This document shows, piece by piece, positions 53,278 to 61,246 of a stretch of DNA of 64,000 bases. Origin of the DNA: Arthrobacter sp. Bi83 (GTDB lineage Bacteria > Actinomycetota > Actinomycetes > Actinomycetales > Micrococcaceae). The stretch is taken from contig NZ_CAKKLY010000001.1 in assembly GCF_918698095.1 (NCBI RefSeq), positions 186,001-250,000 of the forward strand, read 5' to 3'. The stretch's first letter is position 1. Every line of letters begins with the position of its first letter. The position numbers and the translations under genes were made by a program. Below the pieces are notes generated by a model. The model was not told the DNA's origin, did not search any database, and saw only the letters and a list, made by a program, of their open reading frames with translations.

Positions 53278-56200
53278 ACGGCGGACGAGGAAGCCGTGCG
53301 ACTGCCCCGCATGCAACATCACAGTGTCGAGCCCCAGACGCACCCGGACAGGAGCCGCGACGCCCGGGGCAGCTGTTACCGTCAACCGTTCATGGTCAAG
53401 AGCCACCTCCAGCAGCTGGCCCCGGTAATTCACGGTGAACCTGACCCGGTGCAGGCCTGTGGGCAGGCGGGGGGCGAAGATCAGCTCGTCCTGGGCCATC
53501 CGCAGGCCCGCGAAGGTCCTCTGAACGGTGTCGATACTGCCAGCCATGGCGCCAAGATGGATACCGGCACGGGTTGTGCCGCCCTGGGTGTCGTCCAGGT
53601 CGGCATCGAGGGCCTCCCGGAATGTGCTCCAGGCCCGTTCCGGGTCCATGGCGGCCAACACGGATGCATGGGCCATGCGGCTGAGAGTCGACCCGTGGGC
53701 GGTCCGCGACAGGTAAAAATCAACCGTCCGGGAAAGCGCCGCTGAATCCACGGCGTAGCCGAGAGTTCCCAGAAATTTGGTCAGCTGTTCCTCTCCCAGC
53801 AAATAGAACAGCATCAGGACGTCGGCTTGCTTGGCCAGCATGTACCGATTGGGCGTATCGTGTTCTGCTTCCAGAATCAGATCGAGGCGTTCGATGTTCC
53901 CGTAGGTTTGGCGGTAGTGCTCCCAGTCAAGTTCCATGAGTTGGCCGTACCCCTCGAACTGGCTGATGATGCCGTCCCCGTGGAACGGTACGTACATCCG
54001 GTGGCTGACCTGCTCCCATTTGTCCAGCTCCTCCGGCCGGATCCCCAATCGGTTCGACAGCTCCTGCTGCTCTGGCCCCTGCAGCACGGATCTCACCAAA
54101 TGCAGAGCGGTGGCGCAGAGCCATCCTGCCATCACGTTGGTATAGGCATTGTCATCGAGACCGTGCCCCGGCCCGTCGGGGTATCCCGTGTGGTATTCAT
54201 CGGGCCCCATCACGCCGTGGATATGGAATCTGTCCGTTTCGGCGTCATGCACGGCCATGGACGTGAACAGCCGTGCGACCTCGACAAGGATTTCGGCTCC
54301 CCGCCGGATCAGCCAGGCACGGTCGCCGGTGGCCTCAAAGTACTGCCAGGTGTTGAACGCAACAGCAAGTCCGGAGTGACGCTGAAGACTGGAATAATCT
54401 GGTGCCCAGTCCCCGATGCGGGGATTGAAAGTCCAGTGTGGCGTTTCTTCCCGCCCGTCACTTCCGCTCTGCCAGGGAAACATCGCCCCGAGCAGCCCGG
54501 CTTTTCTGGCGGCGTCCCGGGCCGCGTCCAACCTGCGCCAGCGGTAGTCAAGGACCGATCTCGCAACCACCGGCAGGCGGGAGGTGAGAACGGGCAGGAC
54601 GAAGAGCTCATCCCAGAACACGTGTCCGCGGTATCCCTCTCCGTGCAGCCCCCGGGCCGGCACGCCTGCATCCACCTCTGACGTGTGCGGCGTTAGGGTC
54701 TGCAGCAGATGAAATATGTGCAGGTTGAGGATCAGCTGGGTCTGCCGGTCGGTGTCCAGTTCCAGCGCAAAGGCGTCCAGCAACCCCTGCCAGGCGGCCT
54801 CATGGGCGGCCAGGATCTGGTCGAATTCGGCCGGTGCCCGTTCCTGGACAGCCAGGGCCGCTGCCAGCGGTGATGATATGGCCGTGTCCCGCGAGGACAC
54901 CATAGAAACGACCTTGCACATGATGGCCGGAATGCTGTCCTGCAGGTCAAGCACGACGTCGCGGAAGACGCGGCTGTCCTGCCGGGTGGCGGGACCTCCG
55001 TTCACGCCTCCTTCATGGCCAGGGATACGGGCAGCCGTGGCAATCCGGATGCGGCTGCTGCTGGTCTCGACCTCTACCGAGTCAACGCCGTCGGCTGTCG
55101 TCCCGAAGGAGACGATGCGCAGATGCCTGTGTGCAAGAAGCGCCTCAGCGGGAATATTGGAGTTGGTGATGCCTGCGTCCAAACCGATGCGCACCACCGC
55201 CTGCCCGCTCCAGCCCCGTGCGGTAAGTGTCGTCTCCAGCGCCGCCAAGTGGGCTTGCGCCGCGGAGACCACACGGCGCTGCACAACGTCCAGCTGGCGA
55301 CCGTCATCGGCCGCCAGCACGACATGCCGGGACAGAACTGCACGCCTCATGTCCAATTCGCGGTGTTCGCTGCATAACCGAAGCCCGCCGCTTGACCACC
55401 AGCGGCCCTCTTCCACGGCAATGTCCACTGGCAACCAATTGGGCACATTCACCATGTGCTCGTCCTCGCTCTGCTGGCCGTGGACTTTGCTCGTGAGCCG
55501 GTTATAGATTCCGGCCATGTAGGTTCCCGGGTAGTGAAGACCATCGGACGCGCTTTCAGGCGCGGCTCCCCTGACAGCCATGTACCCGTTACCGAGAGTG
55601 GTCAGGGCCTCGCGATGGCCCTCGTGAGCAGGATCCATCCCTTCGTAGACGAGAAGCCACGGATGGGTGAGAACGAGCCCGATGTCGAACTCGCTCACAT
55701 CATGCAGGACGATGTCCGCGCCCGCAGTTTCCAGGTCCGCCCGGCGGTCGGCCCGGTCTATACCCACAACCAGCCCGAATCCACCGGCCCGGGCGGCCTG
55801 CACACCGGCAACGGCATCTTCAATGACGGCCACACGGGCAGCCGACACACCCATGGCACGGGCGGCTTCGAGGAACAGGGCAGGGTCAGGTTTCCCCGGC
55901 AGCCGCAAGGCTGCCGCGGTCTCTCCGTCCACAATGAGGTCGAACACATCCAGCAGCTGCGCCGCCTGAAGAACGGCCCTGGCATTGCGGCTCGACGTTG
56001 CGAGTATTGCCGGGACGCCTCCCGAGCGAAGCCTTTTAACCAGGTCAACAGTTCCGGGAAACACGTGGATGTGGCCGTTCTTGAGCCGACGGTTGAAGAT
56101 CTCGTTCTTTCGGGCACCGAGCCCGGAGACGGACCACGTACCCGGAGGATCGGAAGGATGGCCGTCAGGGGCGGTGATCCCGCGCGACTGGAGGAAGACC

Positions 56201-56451
56201 CGGACCCCTTCTTCCCGGGGACGCCCATCAACGAAGCGGCGGTAATCGCTGTCCGTGAAGGGGACCTGGCTGGCCGTGCTGTGCGCCCGGGGATCCTTAA
56301 GGACCGCATCGAAAAGCTCCTTCCAAGCCAAGGCATGGATGTCGGCCGTGTCGGTGACGACGCCGTCGAGGTCAAATATGACGGCATCAAACGGGGACAG
56401 GGCTGATGCCGCCGTCGGGGATGAACTCCAGTTGTGCTGCGCGGGCGCCAT
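53269..56451 (-). CDS. HAD phosphatase/mutase - glycoside hydrolase family 65 fusion
   Basis: A 1060-residue two-enzyme protein. Residues about 20-250 are a beta-phosphoglucomutase-like HAD domain (FDLDGVVTDTADIHALAW, ATSSRN, GKPDP, VIEDAVAGVQAA). The rest is GH65: N-terminal GNGYMAVRGA, the (alpha/alpha)6 barrel with FWDELFVLP and catalytic Glu in MGPDEYHTGYP, and a C-terminal beta domain. GH65 enzymes split or phosphorolyse alpha-glucosides such as trehalose or maltose; the HAD part could convert the sugar phosphate. OtsB1 (Rv2006) has the same kind of fusion and is DosR-regulated. AAAGGAA precedes the ATG. Confidence 0.88.
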   Translation of the reverse strand: MAPAQHNWSSSPTAASALSPFDAVIFDLDGVVTDTADIHALAWKELFDAVLKDPRAHSTASQVPFTDSDYRRFVDGRPREEGVRVFLQSRGITAPDGHPSDPPGTWSVSGLGARKNEIFNRRLKNGHIHVFPGTVDLVKRLRSGGVPAILATSSRNARAVLQAAQLLDVFDLIVDGETAAALRLPGKPDPALFLEAARAMGVSAARVAVIEDAVAGVQAARAGGFGLVVGIDRADRRADLETAGADIVLHDVSEFDIGLVLTHPWLLVYEGMDPAHEGHREALTTLGNGYMAVRGAAPESASDGLHYPGTYMAGIYNRLTSKVHGQQSEDEHMVNVPNWLPVDIAVEEGRWWSSGGLRLCSEHRELDMRRAVLSRHVVLAADDGRQLDVVQRRVVSAAQAHLAALETTLTARGWSGQAVVRIGLDAGITNSNIPAEALLAHRHLRIVSFGTTADGVDSVEVETSSSRIRIATAARIPGHEGGVNGGPATRQDSRVFRDVVLDLQDSIPAIMCKVVSMVSSRDTAISSPLAAALAVQERAPAEFDQILAAHEAAWQGLLDAFALELDTDRQTQLILNLHIFHLLQTLTPHTSEVDAGVPARGLHGEGYRGHVFWDELFVLPVLTSRLPVVARSVLDYRWRRLDAARDAARKAGLLGAMFPWQSGSDGREETPHWTFNPRIGDWAPDYSSLQRHSGLAVAFNTWQYFEATGDRAWLIRRGAEILVEVARLFTSMAVHDAETDRFHIHGVMGPDEYHTGYPDGPGHGLDDNAYTNVMAGWLCATALHLVRSVLQGPEQQELSNRLGIRPEELDKWEQVSHRMYVPFHGDGIISQFEGYGQLMELDWEHYRQTYGNIERLDLILEAEHDTPNRYMLAKQADVLMLFYLLGEEQLTKFLGTLGYAVDSAALSRTVDFYLSRTAHGSTLSRMAHASVLAAMDPERAWSTFREALDADLDDTQGGTTRAGIHLGAMAGSIDTVQRTFAGLRMAQDELIFAPRLPTGLHRVRFTVNYRGQLLEVALDHERLTVTAAPGVAAPVRVRLGLDTVMLHAGQSHGFLVRRSP

Positions 56452-56537
56452 GCATCATTCCTTTCTGAGCGGACCTTGCGGTGTTGCCGGGCCCAAGCGG
56501 GCTATTTCAGTGCTACGCCGCTGCGACCGGTAAGGAC

Positions 56538-56588
56538 AGGGGCCTTGGACCCGGCCCGGTCCCGGTGCGGGGGTGACCTTCGGCCCTA
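56538..56588. promoter_or_regulatory. Two DosR-box-like sites in the divergent HAD-GH65 / USP promoter
   Basis: 56538-56553 reads CGGGTCCAAGGCCCCT on the minus strand, facing the HAD-GH65 gene (centre 95 bp away). 56573-56588 reads GTGACCTTCGGCCCTA on the plus strand, centred 42-43 bp upstream of the USP ATG at 56623. Confidence 0.68.
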
Positions 56589-56622
56589 GACCCGCCCCGT
56601 GGTCCGGGGCAGGGTGAATTGC

Positions 56623-57105
56623 ATGAATGATAGCCAACGCATTGTTGTCGGTATTGACGGTTCCGAATACTCCCCGGCGGCGCTGCAGCTTGCCGGGCGG
56701 ATCGCATCGGCGCTGAAAGCCCCGATTGAGGTCATCTCTTGCCTCGGATGGTCCGACTTCTATCTTCCTTCCCACCTACCGCCGGGGAACCTGGAAGTCA
56801 CGGCACAGTTGGAAGCGATCGCCAAGCGTCTCATGGAAGAGGCGCTTGAAAGGGCATATGGACAGAACCGTCCACGCAACCTGTCAACTGTCGTGAAGAC
56901 CGGATCACCGGCGAAGGTCCTCGTCGAAGAGAGCCGGGACGCCCAACTTCTCGTCGTCGGCCGCCGCGGACATGGCGGTCTCCTTGGTCAGGTCATGGGT
57001 TCGGTAAGTGCAGCCTGCGCCGCGCACGCTCACTGCCCCGTGCTGGTCGTCGGCCAGGACTCCGAGGCCCTGCCGGAATCACACCCCAAGGAGCCCAGGA
57101 TCTGA
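56623..57105 (+). CDS. Universal stress protein (single domain)
   Basis: A 160-residue USP: IVVGIDGSEYSPAALQLAGRIA, then GRRGHGGLLGQVMGSVSAACAAHA. ATG 56623 is chosen over one 24 bp upstream because the family starts here and the box spacing matches the other leaderless-type genes; no Shine-Dalgarno is present. Divergent from the HAD-GH65 gene. Confidence 0.92.
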   Translation: MNDSQRIVVGIDGSEYSPAALQLAGRIASALKAPIEVISCLGWSDFYLPSHLPPGNLEVTAQLEAIAKRLMEEALERAYGQNRPRNLSTVVKTGSPAKVLVEESRDAQLLVVGRRGHGGLLGQVMGSVSAACAAHAHCPVLVVGQDSEALPESHPKEPRI

Positions 57106-57473
57106 TCGTGTTCCCCGCCTTGGTGGGGCGACGGGCGTAGGTCAGCCATCGTCACTCCCACGCCGCAGCCGCCTGCGCCGGGACAAGTGCACCTGCGTCC
57201 CGCGCTTTCCGTTACGGCGGTCCTTCCCGATCCTCCCCCAAGTCAGCTGGGCCCAGGGAGCCCTCTTCCGGGCGCCCGCTCCTCGCCCGGGACTTGGTCC
57301 GGCCCGAGACGGCGACGACCGCAGCCGGGGGACCTATGACCCTAGGCCGGCGGTCCGGGATTCCGTAGTCTTCACCCAGATGCCGGCTCATCCTTCCGAG
57401 CATCCCGCCGGGGACCGTCGGCAGAACACCCAGCCAGCCGCCTGTGGCCGGCGCAATCTGGAGGCTGACAATC
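57106..57473. other. Intergenic region between USP genes
   Basis: A 368-bp gap with a DosR-like site at 57329-57344 and otherwise nothing recognised. It is the promoter region for the next two USP genes. Confidence 0.5.
57329..57344 (+). promoter_or_regulatory. DosR-box-like site
   Basis: GGGACCTATGACCCTA; both half-sites are good. It is centred about 137 bp upstream of the USP start at 57474, farther than usual. Confidence 0.6.
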
Positions 57474-57989
57474 ATGCATCAGAGCCCCCAAGCTCCGGCC
57501 GTGATCGTTGGCGTCGACGGAAGCGCTCCTTCGATACTGGCCCTGCGCTGGGCCGGCTCGCTGGCGCCGCTGTTCCAAACCCCCATCAAGGCCGTGACCG
57601 CATGGCAGTTCCAGATCGCCGCGGGCACCTTTACCCCCGTTGTGTGGAACCCCGAGGAGGAGGCTCGGATCCGCTGCGCGGAGGCAGTGGCAAGGGCCTT
57701 TGGCGGGGCATCTCCGGAGGGCCTGGAAATGATGCTCCGGCTCGGACCGGCCGCGAAGATCCTGATCGAAGAGAGCCAACACGCACGGCTCCTCAATGTG
57801 GGTAGCCGCGGCCATGGCGGCTTCGAAGGGCTGCTGCTGGGGGCGGTCAGCGCCGCGGTCGCCGCGCACGCAAGATGCTCGGTCCTGATTGCACACGGCA
57901 CCGAGCTGCCGCCCGAGCTGTCCCTGGCTTTCGGGCCTTCCCGTAGCAGGACCAAGGCCAATGACGGAGGACCTGGTGCAGAAGCCTGA
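57474..57989 (+). CDS. Universal stress protein (single domain)
   Basis: A 171-residue USP: AVIVGVDGSAPSILALRWAGSLA and GSRGHGGFEGLLLGAVSAAVAAHA. GGAGG lies about 12 bp before the ATG at 57474. It overlaps the following USP gene by 29 bp. Confidence 0.9.
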   Translation: MHQSPQAPAVIVGVDGSAPSILALRWAGSLAPLFQTPIKAVTAWQFQIAAGTFTPVVWNPEEEARIRCAEAVARAFGGASPEGLEMMLRLGPAAKILIEESQHARLLNVGSRGHGGFEGLLLGAVSAAVAAHARCSVLIAHGTELPPELSLAFGPSRSRTKANDGGPGAEA

Positions 57990-58854
57990 CGGCATCGTAG
58001 TCGGCTACGATGGATCCGCTGAAGCGGGTGCGGCGATCCGCTGGGCGGCATGGCAGGCCGGGCTCCGGGAGTGCGAACTGCATCTGGTGCACTGTTCGTT
58101 GTGGCCGCTGCTGACCCACGATCTCGGACCCGTCGAGGGAGTCGCTGACAGCGGGCTGCAGCACTACGCTGAGACTATCCGTGACGAAGGCGCAGCCCAA
58201 GCAGCAAACGAGGTCCCTGGGCTGAGAATCCGAACCAGTCTCTTGTATGGATGGCCTGCCGATAATCTCCGCAGGGTCTCCGCCGGGTCGAGGATGCTTG
58301 TCTTGGGAAGCCGCGGTATCGGCGGATTCATGGGTCTGCTGGTGGGGTCTGTAAGTTTGGAGCTTGCAGCAACCGCGGACTGCCCGGTTGCGGTGATCCG
58401 TTCCGATGAGAACCGTGTCGGCCCTGTCGTTGTCGGAGTGGATTCGTCCGGGTCTGCGGCAGCTCTGGGCCAGGCATGCGAGATGGCAATGGCAACGGGG
58501 GCGGCTCTGAAGATTATTCATGTCCTCAGAATTCATTTCGGCGTCGGGAAACCGGGGCTAGCCTCCAGCGGAACCCGGGGAGCCGCGGAACGGGTACTGG
58601 AAACGGCGGCAGGCAATGCCCGCGCCATCGCCCCCACAGCGGCTGTAGAGACAGAGCTGGCGCAGGACACCTCCGTTCCACGGGCCCTGCTGAACGCCGC
58701 CCGGTCCGCCGCCGTGATCGTCGTCGGGAGCGAGGGCAGAGGCCTCATCAGAGGAACGGTGGGCTCGACAGCCCACGCTGTGCTGCACCACGCCAGGTGC
58801 CCTGTCGTGGTTGCACGTCATGCCGCGGAGGAACCCGCCGGGCCCGTTTCCTGA
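57961..58854 (+). CDS. Universal stress protein (tandem domains)
   Basis: A 297-residue double USP. Domain 1 (GIVVGYDGSAEAGAAIRWAAWQAG) has GSRGIGGFMGLLVGSVSLEL; domain 2 (PVVVGVDSSGSAAALGQACEMA) has GSEGRGLIRGTVGSTAHAVL. Both nucleotide motifs look intact, unlike the other double USPs in the window. ATG 57961 is used; a GTG at 57976 with GGAGG five bases upstream is an equally good start. Confidence 0.88.
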   Translation: MTEDLVQKPDGIVVGYDGSAEAGAAIRWAAWQAGLRECELHLVHCSLWPLLTHDLGPVEGVADSGLQHYAETIRDEGAAQAANEVPGLRIRTSLLYGWPADNLRRVSAGSRMLVLGSRGIGGFMGLLVGSVSLELAATADCPVAVIRSDENRVGPVVVGVDSSGSAAALGQACEMAMATGAALKIIHVLRIHFGVGKPGLASSGTRGAAERVLETAAGNARAIAPTAAVETELAQDTSVPRALLNAARSAAVIVVGSEGRGLIRGTVGSTAHAVLHHARCPVVVARHAAEEPAGPVS

Positions 58855-59432
58855 AGGCTCGCCTACCTTTACGCGGGTCCGGTCCCTTCGGGCCCGGCGG
58901 GCCCCACCAGCTTCCTTCGTGCGTGCGCAATAGCGGCCTCATTCGCGAAAGGCCCATATAGCTGAGGGCCGGCGGTCACAATGCCGAGGTGGATACCTCT
59001 TGTGTAGAGGAAGAGCCCACCGGTTACCTTCCTGAGCGTCCCGTGTGCGCGGCGCACACGGGACGCTGGTGTACACGGAAGCCCCTCTTTTCATCCCTGG
59101 CACGCATATCCTGTCCTCCCGGTTCTCAGCGGATGAGCCGCATACCGTACATCTTTGACTTCCCTCGAACTCCAGTGCAGGGGCCTCAGCCCCGGTTATG
59201 GGCCAGCCGGGGCGGGTTTCCCCGCGGACCGTACCCGGCCCCGGCCCTGCAGGATCCGGCGTGGTGCACCGGGACTAAGGACCCTTTCCGCCGGCACGGC
59301 CATCGCTCATTGTGGAGGTTGAAGCTGCAGCGGGAGCGCTTGGCACTCCCCGGGTCCGCGAGCTTGGGCCCGAGGTCCAGGACCTCTCCGTGTGTCAGAC
59401 CCGATGATCATCACCGACAGCAAGGAAAAGCA
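58855..59432. other. Intergenic region upstream of alcohol dehydrogenase
   Basis: A 578-bp stretch without a gene. GGTCCCTTCGGGCCCG (58881-58896) just after the USP stop may be a terminator hairpin. GGGGCCTCAGCCCC (59180-59193) is a small palindrome. The DosR-like site at 59271-59286 is the clearest element. Confidence 0.5.
59271..59286 (+). promoter_or_regulatory. DosR-box-like site
   Basis: GGGACTAAGGACCCTT, closest of all to the mycobacterial consensus core GGGACTWWAGTCCC. It is about 154 bp upstream of the dehydrogenase start. Confidence 0.6.
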
Positions 59433-60488
59433 ATGAAAGCCATTGTCTACGGCGGCCCAGGAAAGAAGTCCTGGACCGATGTGCCGGACCCGGCAATCCG
59501 CAATCCCAGCGACGCCATCGTCAAGGTCGATACCACCACCATCTGCGGGACGGATCTACACATCCTCAGGGGTGATGTACCGGCAGTGACGGAAGGAAGA
59601 ATCCTGGGCCACGAAGGCGTGGGCTCCATCACTGAGGTCGGTACATCCGTGACCAGCCTGAAACCCGGCGACCGGGTGATTATTTCCTGCATCAAGTCCT
59701 GCGGCCACTGCGCCAACTGTAAGACCGGGCTCTACTCCCATTGCATGGGTGACGAGGGCGCTCCAGGGATCGGCTGGGTCTTCGGCCACCTGATCGACGG
59801 CACGCAGGCCGAATACGTCCGGGTCCCCTATGCCGAAAACTCCCTGCACCTGCTGCCCGACGGAGTCAGCGACGAGCAGGCCGTCATGCTGTCCGACATC
59901 CTCCCTACGGGCTTCGAAATTGGTGTCCAGTACGGCCGGGTCAAGCCCGGAGACACGGTAGCGGTGGTCGGGGCGGGTCCGGTTGGGCTGGCGGCAATCG
60001 CCACCGCCGGACTCTATGGCGCCGCCACCATCATTGCCATCGACCTTGACCGGAACCGTCTGGAGAAGTCCCGCGAGTTCGGCGCGACCGACATCGTCCT
60101 CTCAGGCGAACCTGACTGGAAGAACCATGTGCTGGCCCTGACCGACGGCCAAGGAGTGGATGTGGCCATCGAGGCAGTGGGCATTCCCGCCACTTTTAGC
60201 ATGTGCACGGAGATTGTCCGTCCGGGCGGCAACGTAGCCAACGTCGGCGTACACGGCAAATCCGTCGAACTCCATGTGGAGAACCTCTGGATCCAGAACA
60301 TCAACATCAGCATGGGACTCGTGAACGCCAACACCACTCCCATGCTGCTGAAACTCGTCGCCCAGAAGAAGCTCCCGGCAGAAAAGTTCGCCACGCACCA
60401 CTTCCGTTTCGACCAGTTCATGGACGCCTATGACACTTTCGCCCGGGCCGGGGAAACAAACGCCCTGAAAGTAGTGATCACCGCATGA
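59433..60488 (+). CDS. Zinc-dependent alcohol dehydrogenase (MDR family)
   Basis: A 351-residue MDR enzyme. Catalytic zinc ligands are Cys38 (ICGTDLH) and His60-Glu61 (GHEGVG); a structural-zinc cluster is CGHCANC; the Rossmann motif is VVGAGPVGLAAIA. ATG 59433 follows AAGGAAAAG. The in-frame extension to 58989 is not family-like. It overlaps the next flavodoxin fragment by 4 bp. It likely serves redox balance, as proposed for the 49649 enzyme. Confidence 0.92.
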   Translation: MKAIVYGGPGKKSWTDVPDPAIRNPSDAIVKVDTTTICGTDLHILRGDVPAVTEGRILGHEGVGSITEVGTSVTSLKPGDRVIISCIKSCGHCANCKTGLYSHCMGDEGAPGIGWVFGHLIDGTQAEYVRVPYAENSLHLLPDGVSDEQAVMLSDILPTGFEIGVQYGRVKPGDTVAVVGAGPVGLAAIATAGLYGAATIIAIDLDRNRLEKSREFGATDIVLSGEPDWKNHVLALTDGQGVDVAIEAVGIPATFSMCTEIVRPGGNVANVGVHGKSVELHVENLWIQNINISMGLVNANTTPMLLKLVAQKKLPAEKFATHHFRFDQFMDAYDTFARAGETNALKVVITA

Positions 60489-60688
60489 AAGGCCACGTCA
60501 TTTACGACTCCGCGTATGGGAACTCAAGAGCCATTGCAGAGGCGATCGCAACCGGCCCCGAAGCTCTCCACACTGCCGCTGTTTCAGTGGCGGACTCCGA
60601 ACCCGGGAACCTGTCAGCTGAGGACCTTCCGCAGCGGGCAACTGGAAAATGCAGCCAGTTAGGCCAAGAGCCTGGCCTCGGCACTTGA
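60485..60688 (+). pseudogene. Truncated flavodoxin-like gene
   Basis: A 67-residue frame that starts KGHVIYDSAYGNSRAIAEAIATG, the FMN phosphate loop of a flavodoxin, but loses similarity after about residue 50 and stops. It overlaps the dehydrogenase stop (ATGA). The intact flavodoxin gene follows 15 bp later and starts the same way (KAAIVYESLYGNTHAIANAIAQG), so this is probably a decayed tandem duplicate. Confidence 0.65.
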
Positions 60689-60703
60689 GCGGAAGGCAAC
60701 ACC

Positions 60704-61237
60704 ATGAAAGCAGCCATTGTTTACGAGTCCCTCTACGGCAACACACACGCGATCGCCAACGCCATAGCGCAAGGGCTGGAGGGCATTGCCGAACCCCACG
60801 TAATGTCCGTCGAAGAGGCAGGCCAGGCCCAGCCGACGGCCACGGATCTCCTGGTCGTGGGAGGGCCGACCCATATACACGGCATGAGCAGGAAGCCGAT
60901 GTGGGAACTGGCAGTCAAAGACGCCCTTGAACACCCGGAGAAGGGACTGGTCCCCGCCGCCACCGCGGGAGGACCGGGCTTGCGGGCATGGTTCGAGTCC
61001 CTGGACAAGACAACCGGGAAAGCGGCCGCCTTCGATACCCGTCTGGAGGGCAATGAGTTACTGACCGGTCACGCCTCCAAAGGCATCGCGAAACGACTCA
61101 GGCAACATGGGCTTGAGCTCATAGCCGAGCCTGCAAGCTTCCTCGTCGATGCCACCAACCAGCTTTTGCCCGGCGAACTCGACCGGGCACGGGAATGGGG
61201 AAAGACGCTCGGCACAGCCATCTCTGCGACAACCTGA
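60704..61237 (+). CDS. Flavodoxin-family protein
   Basis: A 177-residue protein with FMN loop ESLYGNTHAIANAI, then LLVVGGPTHIHGMSRKPMWE and GPGLRAWFESL. It carries electrons between a reductase and unknown acceptors. It sits between an alcohol dehydrogenase and a cation ATPase in a tight same-strand cluster, so it is likely in the same operon. Confidence 0.88.
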   Translation: MKAAIVYESLYGNTHAIANAIAQGLEGIAEPHVMSVEEAGQAQPTATDLLVVGGPTHIHGMSRKPMWELAVKDALEHPEKGLVPAATAGGPGLRAWFESLDKTTGKAAAFDTRLEGNELLTGHASKGIAKRLRQHGLELIAEPASFLVDATNQLLPGELDRAREWGKTLGTAISATT

Positions 61238-61246
61238 GGGCGCCGC

